Shown: one piece after another, positions 24,646-27,086 of the stretch | Layout: each line of letters begins with the position of its first letter | How positions within the stretch are numbered: position 1 is the first letter of the stretch | DNA from: Erysipelotrichaceae bacterium UBA3379 | Lineage (GTDB): Bacteria; Bacillota_I; Bacilli_A; Erysipelotrichales; Coprobacillaceae | Direction: 5' to 3' | Assembly (NCBI GenBank): GCA_002359025.1 | Contig: DEPZ01000053.1 | Span: forward strand, 28,957 to 56,042 | Length of the DNA: 27,086 nt | Notes under the pieces: model-generated | The model's database searches: none | What the model saw: the letters and a program-made list of their open reading frames with translations, nothing else | What the model was told of the DNA's origin: nothing | Made by a program: the position numbers and the translations under genes

Positions 24646-25488
24646 ATGGATAGAACAAAACAAATAGAACAAAGTATTATCAAGAAATACAGAAAGCAAA
24701 TATGGAGAAAGTTTGTTAAAGGAGTGCAAACATATGATTTGATTCAACCAGGTGATAAGATTGCAGTGTGCATCTCTGGTGGAAAAGATTCAATGTTATT
24801 AGCAAAATTATTACAAGAATTAAAACGTCATGGGAAGTTTGATTTTGGTTTGGTTTTCCTATCTATGGATCCAGGGTATAATGAAAAGAATAGAAAAAAA
24901 ATAGAAGAAAATGCAAAGATTTTAGATATTCCTTTACAAGTTTTTGAGTCAGATATTTTTAATGTTGTGACAAATATAGAGAAATCTCCTTGTTATTTAT
25001 GTGCAAGAATGAGAAGAGGTTTTTTATATGCCAAAGCAAAAGAATTAGGATGTAATAAAATTGCATTAGGTCACCACTATGATGATGTGATTGAAACAAT
25101 ATTAATGGGAATGTTTTATGGTTCACAAATACAAACCATGATGCCTAAACTCCATAGTACAAACTTTGAAGGTATGGAGCTAATAAGACCAATGTATTTA
25201 ATAGAAGAAAAAGATATTATTCATTGGTGTAAACACAATGATTTAGAATTTATACAGTGTGCATGTCGTTTTACTGAAGAAATGGAAGAATTAGGCGAAG
25301 TTCATCATACTTCTAAAAGAGAAGAAATGAAGAATTTAATAAAATATTTAGAAACAATGAATCCAAATGTTAAAAAGAATGTCTTTAAGAGTGTCGAGAA
25401 TGTGAATTTATCTACAATTATTGCGTATAGTGATGATGAAGGAAAACATCATTTCTTAGATACATATAATGAAGACACTTCTTCATAG
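24646..25488 (+). CDS. TtcA-like tRNA thiolation enzyme (PP-loop ATPase)
   Basis: Predicted ATP- and iron-sulfur-dependent tRNA sulfur transferase of 280 residues. The PP-loop is ISGGKDS (43-49); the TtcA-type pair of cysteines is CYLC (116, 119) and a later cysteine group is CAC (205, 207), matching the CxxC + C cluster ligands of TtcA, which puts 2-thiocytidine at position 32. LGHHYDDVIETILM is the family adenylation segment. The start at 24646 has GAGGTG five bases upstream; the frame is open to 24610 but without an SD. The gene is the first after the DnaA-box array, and a TcdA-like tRNA gene follows with no terminator between. Confidence 0.88.
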   Translation: MDRTKQIEQSIIKKYRKQIWRKFVKGVQTYDLIQPGDKIAVCISGGKDSMLLAKLLQELKRHGKFDFGLVFLSMDPGYNEKNRKKIEENAKILDIPLQVFESDIFNVVTNIEKSPCYLCARMRRGFLYAKAKELGCNKIALGHHYDDVIETILMGMFYGSQIQTMMPKLHSTNFEGMELIRPMYLIEEKDIIHWCKHNDLEFIQCACRFTEEMEELGEVHHTSKREEMKNLIKYLETMNPNVKKNVFKSVENVNLSTIIAYSDDEGKHHFLDTYNEDTSS

Positions 25489-25552
25489 AGATAAGATATT
25501 AACATAACAGAAAGGAGAAACTATTATACATTGAATATAGTAGCAAAGATAC

Positions 25553-26251
25553 ATGTTTTCAAGATTTGAATTACTCGTAGGACAAGAGCATATAGAGAAG
25601 TTAAATCAATCTAAAGTATTGGTTTTTGGTGTCGGTGGCGTTGGTGGATTTGTTGTAGAAGCACTTGTAAGAAGTGGGATAGGTTCAATGACGATTGTGG
25701 ATAATGACACGGTTTCACTTACAAATTTAAATAGACAGATTATTGCGACACAAGATACAATTGGAAAAGAAAAAGTAGAAGTCATGAAAGAAAGAATTCT
25801 TTCTATTAATCCAAATTGTCATGTGGAAACATTAAAAATGTTTTATTTACCTGAAACAGCAGATTCAATCAATCTTAAAGATTATGATTATGTTGTAGAT
25901 GCTATTGACACAATTACAGCAAAAATAGAACTTGCAGTGAGATGTGAAAAAGAAAAAGTCCCATTAATTAGTTCTATGGGAACAGGAAATAAATTAAATC
26001 CATCTATGTTAGAAGTCTCTGATATATACAAAACATCAGTATGCCCGCTTGCAAAAGTAATGAGAAGAGAATTAAAACAAAGAAGAGTTAAACATCTTAA
26101 AGTTGTTTACTCTAAAGAACTACCAATAAAACCAAAACCATCAAAAGAAATCACAAACAAAAGAACAGTACCCGGAAGTACTGCATTTGTTCCATCAAGT
26201 GCAGGATTATTAATTGCCAGTGAAGTAGTCAAAGACTTATTATCTATATAA
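25553..26251 (+). CDS. tcdA: tRNA threonylcarbamoyladenosine dehydratase (TcdA/CsdL, ThiF family)
   Basis: ATP-dependent E1-like enzyme that cyclises t6A at tRNA position 37 to ct6A. The 232 residues start FSRFELLVG, have the nucleotide loop GVGGVGGFV (26-34), the acidic VDNDTVSLTNLNRQ and the TcdA-type cysteine segment TSVCPLAKVMRRELK. It follows the TtcA-like gene by 64 bases, so the two form a tRNA-modification unit. The start is odd: no in-frame start upstream (TAG at 25541) and only weak SD near the ATG, while a good AAAGGAG at 25511-25517 fits instead a TTG at 25531 opening a 12-codon frame that overlaps this start and may couple translation (inference). Confidence 0.9.
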   Translation: MFSRFELLVGQEHIEKLNQSKVLVFGVGGVGGFVVEALVRSGIGSMTIVDNDTVSLTNLNRQIIATQDTIGKEKVEVMKERILSINPNCHVETLKMFYLPETADSINLKDYDYVVDAIDTITAKIELAVRCEKEKVPLISSMGTGNKLNPSMLEVSDIYKTSVCPLAKVMRRELKQRRVKHLKVVYSKELPIKPKPSKEITNKRTVPGSTAFVPSSAGLLIASEVVKDLLSI

Positions 26252-26261
26252 GTCTTTTTTT
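26231..26261 (+). terminator. Terminator of the tRNA-modification pair
   Basis: AAAGACTTA pairs with TAAGTCTTT, followed by a T run; the left arm is in the last codons of the gene. Confidence 0.8.
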
Positions 26262-26305
26262 CACGTTTAGTAGACAAATGCATAAGATGTATAGAGGTGG
26301 CAGAA

Positions 26306-26719
26306 TTGAAAGAAAAACTCCAAAATTTTATCTATACAGAAAAACTATTAGCCTTATTATATAGAAAGGCAGCAGCATTAGCACCAACTTCTACAGAAAG
26401 AAATGCATTATTAGGATTTTCCCAAGAAGCGACACAAAATCAAGCTTATCTAAATTATTTATATAAGCAAGAGTTTGGCACAAATTATGATCCTATGATC
26501 CCTGAACAAGTGGTTCAAGGAAATTATAGAGATATTCTTGTAGAGATTGTTAAACAAGAATTAGAATCTTTCTTGTTGTATAGAGGACAAACTTATTTTC
26601 AAGATAATAAAGAATTGGGAGAAACCTTAAGATATATTTCTGATGTGAAATTAGGGCATATTTTGGCTGTGCAATCTATACTCATTGCTATGTCAAATCA
26701 AAATACTCCTAATGAGTAG
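26306..26719 (+). CDS. Small all-helical, ferritin-like protein of unknown function
   Basis: A 137-residue protein predicted to be helical throughout. Segments EKLLALLYRKAAALAP, ERNALLGFSQEATQNQAYL, IVKQELESFLLYRGQTYF and ETLRYISDVKLGHILAVQ look like the four helices of a ferritin/rubrerythrin bundle, each with Glu residues on one face, but the usual ExxH metal pairs are not all visible (only one His). Metal binding is therefore doubtful. The TTG at 26306 is chosen as start because AGAGGTGG lies five bases before it; the GTG at 26297 is inside that SD. It is flanked by terminators on both sides, so it is a single-gene unit. Confidence 0.6.
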   Translation: MKEKLQNFIYTEKLLALLYRKAAALAPTSTERNALLGFSQEATQNQAYLNYLYKQEFGTNYDPMIPEQVVQGNYRDILVEIVKQELESFLLYRGQTYFQDNKELGETLRYISDVKLGHILAVQSILIAMSNQNTPNE

Positions 26720-26746
26720 ACACTAACTTTGCGTTAGTGTTTTTTT
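26720..26746 (+). terminator. Terminator of the ferritin-like gene
   Basis: ACACTAAC pairs with GTTAGTGT around TTTGC, followed by six T. It begins one base after the stop. Confidence 0.85.
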
Positions 26747-26747
26747 A

Positions 26748-26776
26748 TTGTGCGACAAAATAAAACATGATAGACT
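26748..26776 (+). promoter_or_regulatory. Putative promoter of the penicillin-binding protein gene
   Basis: TTGTGC (26748-26753), 17 bases, TAGACT (26771-26776) with a TG extension before it. The SD AGAGGAGGGA follows, ahead of the ATG at 26802. Confidence 0.4.
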
Positions 26777-26801
26777 AAAAGGTGTAGAGGAGGGAAGAGA
26801 C

Positions 26802-27086
26802 ATGTATGATGTATATACAAAAAACAATCATCAAAAGAAGCTAATTTTGATGATTGTTGGAATTATTGCAGTTGTAATCATAGGTGTTGTAGTATTTTTA
26901 TTGCTGACAGGTAATAATCCTGAAAAAACACTAAAAAACTATTATACAAAAGTTGAAGAGGGAAAATATGAAGAACTCTACGATATGATTGATGAAAGTT
27001 CTCAAAAGAAATATCCTAAAGATACATTTGTAGAAAGAAATAAAAATATCTATGATGGTATGGAAGTCAGTGATATACAAATAGAA
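26802..27086 (+). CDS. Penicillin-binding protein with NTF2-like (MecA_N) domain, 3' end missing
   Basis: First 95 residues of a gene leaving the window. A short cytoplasmic start (MYDVYTKNNHQKK) precedes one membrane helix (about 14-36), then an outside segment NPEKTLKNYYTKVEEGKYEELYDMI and DTFVERNKNIYDGMEV. That pattern, a helical repeat of x-x-Y-x-x-x-E-E-G-x-Y then F-V-x-R-N-x-x-I-Y-D-G, is the NTF2-like MecA_N domain that precedes class B transpeptidases (PbpC/PBP3/PBP2a-like). The transpeptidase domain itself is not visible, so the call rests on this domain alone. The strong SD supports the start. Confidence 0.72.
   Translation, partial: MYDVYTKNNHQKKLILMIVGIIAVVIIGVVVFLLLTGNNPEKTLKNYYTKVEEGKYEELYDMIDESSQKKYPKDTFVERNKNIYDGMEVSDIQIE

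Noticed and set aside
24514..24747. Minus-strand frame of 77 codons
   Set aside because: It lies over the DnaA-box array and the start of the TtcA-like gene, has no SD and an odd composition that comes from the repeats.

Overview
The window is AT-rich chromosomal DNA with strong AGGAGG-type ribosome binding sites, densely packed genes and simple hairpin/T-run terminators. The gene content points to a gut-type low-GC Bacillota, possibly Erysipelotrichia (Coprobacillus-like); that placement is an inference from style and content, since no rRNA or marker gene is present. No insertion sequence, CRISPR array, tRNA or rRNA was seen.

Region 1 (1-5530) is an arginine biosynthesis operon, argH-argC-argJ-argB-argF, entering from the left (argH lacks its 5' end) and closed by a large hairpin terminator. 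ArgJ recycles the acetyl group, and ArgB carries the N-terminal helix typical of arginine-inhibited acetylglutamate kinases.

Region 2 (5536-11219) is an alpha-glucoside/maltose PTS locus: EIICB transporter, a small unidentified membrane protein, a GH4 6-phospho-alpha-glucosidase and a glucose-type EIIA. After a terminator come two tandem RpiR/GlvR-type regulators. Several short dyads lie upstream of the transporter.

Region 3 (11220-17905) holds transport and stress modules: a LysR regulator divergent from a histidine phosphatase/MATE pair, a small membrane protein, a 420-base gene-poor AT-rich stretch, and a marR-pirin-azoreductase operon whose promoter is overlapped by a near-perfect dyad and seems to give a leaderless transcript. 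A class I glutamine amidotransferase (PuuD-like) converges on this operon.

Region 4 (18056-22527) has an aldo/keto reductase with two C-terminal 4Fe-4S motifs, a membrane-anchored cell-wall amidase, and an AEC-family transporter divergent from a LysR regulator with a clear dyad operator between them.

Region 5 (22589-27086) has a PurF-like protein lacking the catalytic N-terminal cysteine, an orphan HicA-like protein, a dense array of DnaA-box sequences (ten exact TTATNCACA matches in under 200 bases, many about one helical turn apart), two tRNA-modification genes (TtcA-like and TcdA-like), a small ferritin-like helical protein, and the start of a penicillin-binding protein with an NTF2-like domain. 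The DnaA-box array, the leaderless marR promoter/operator and the Cys-less PurF paralogue are the most notable observations.
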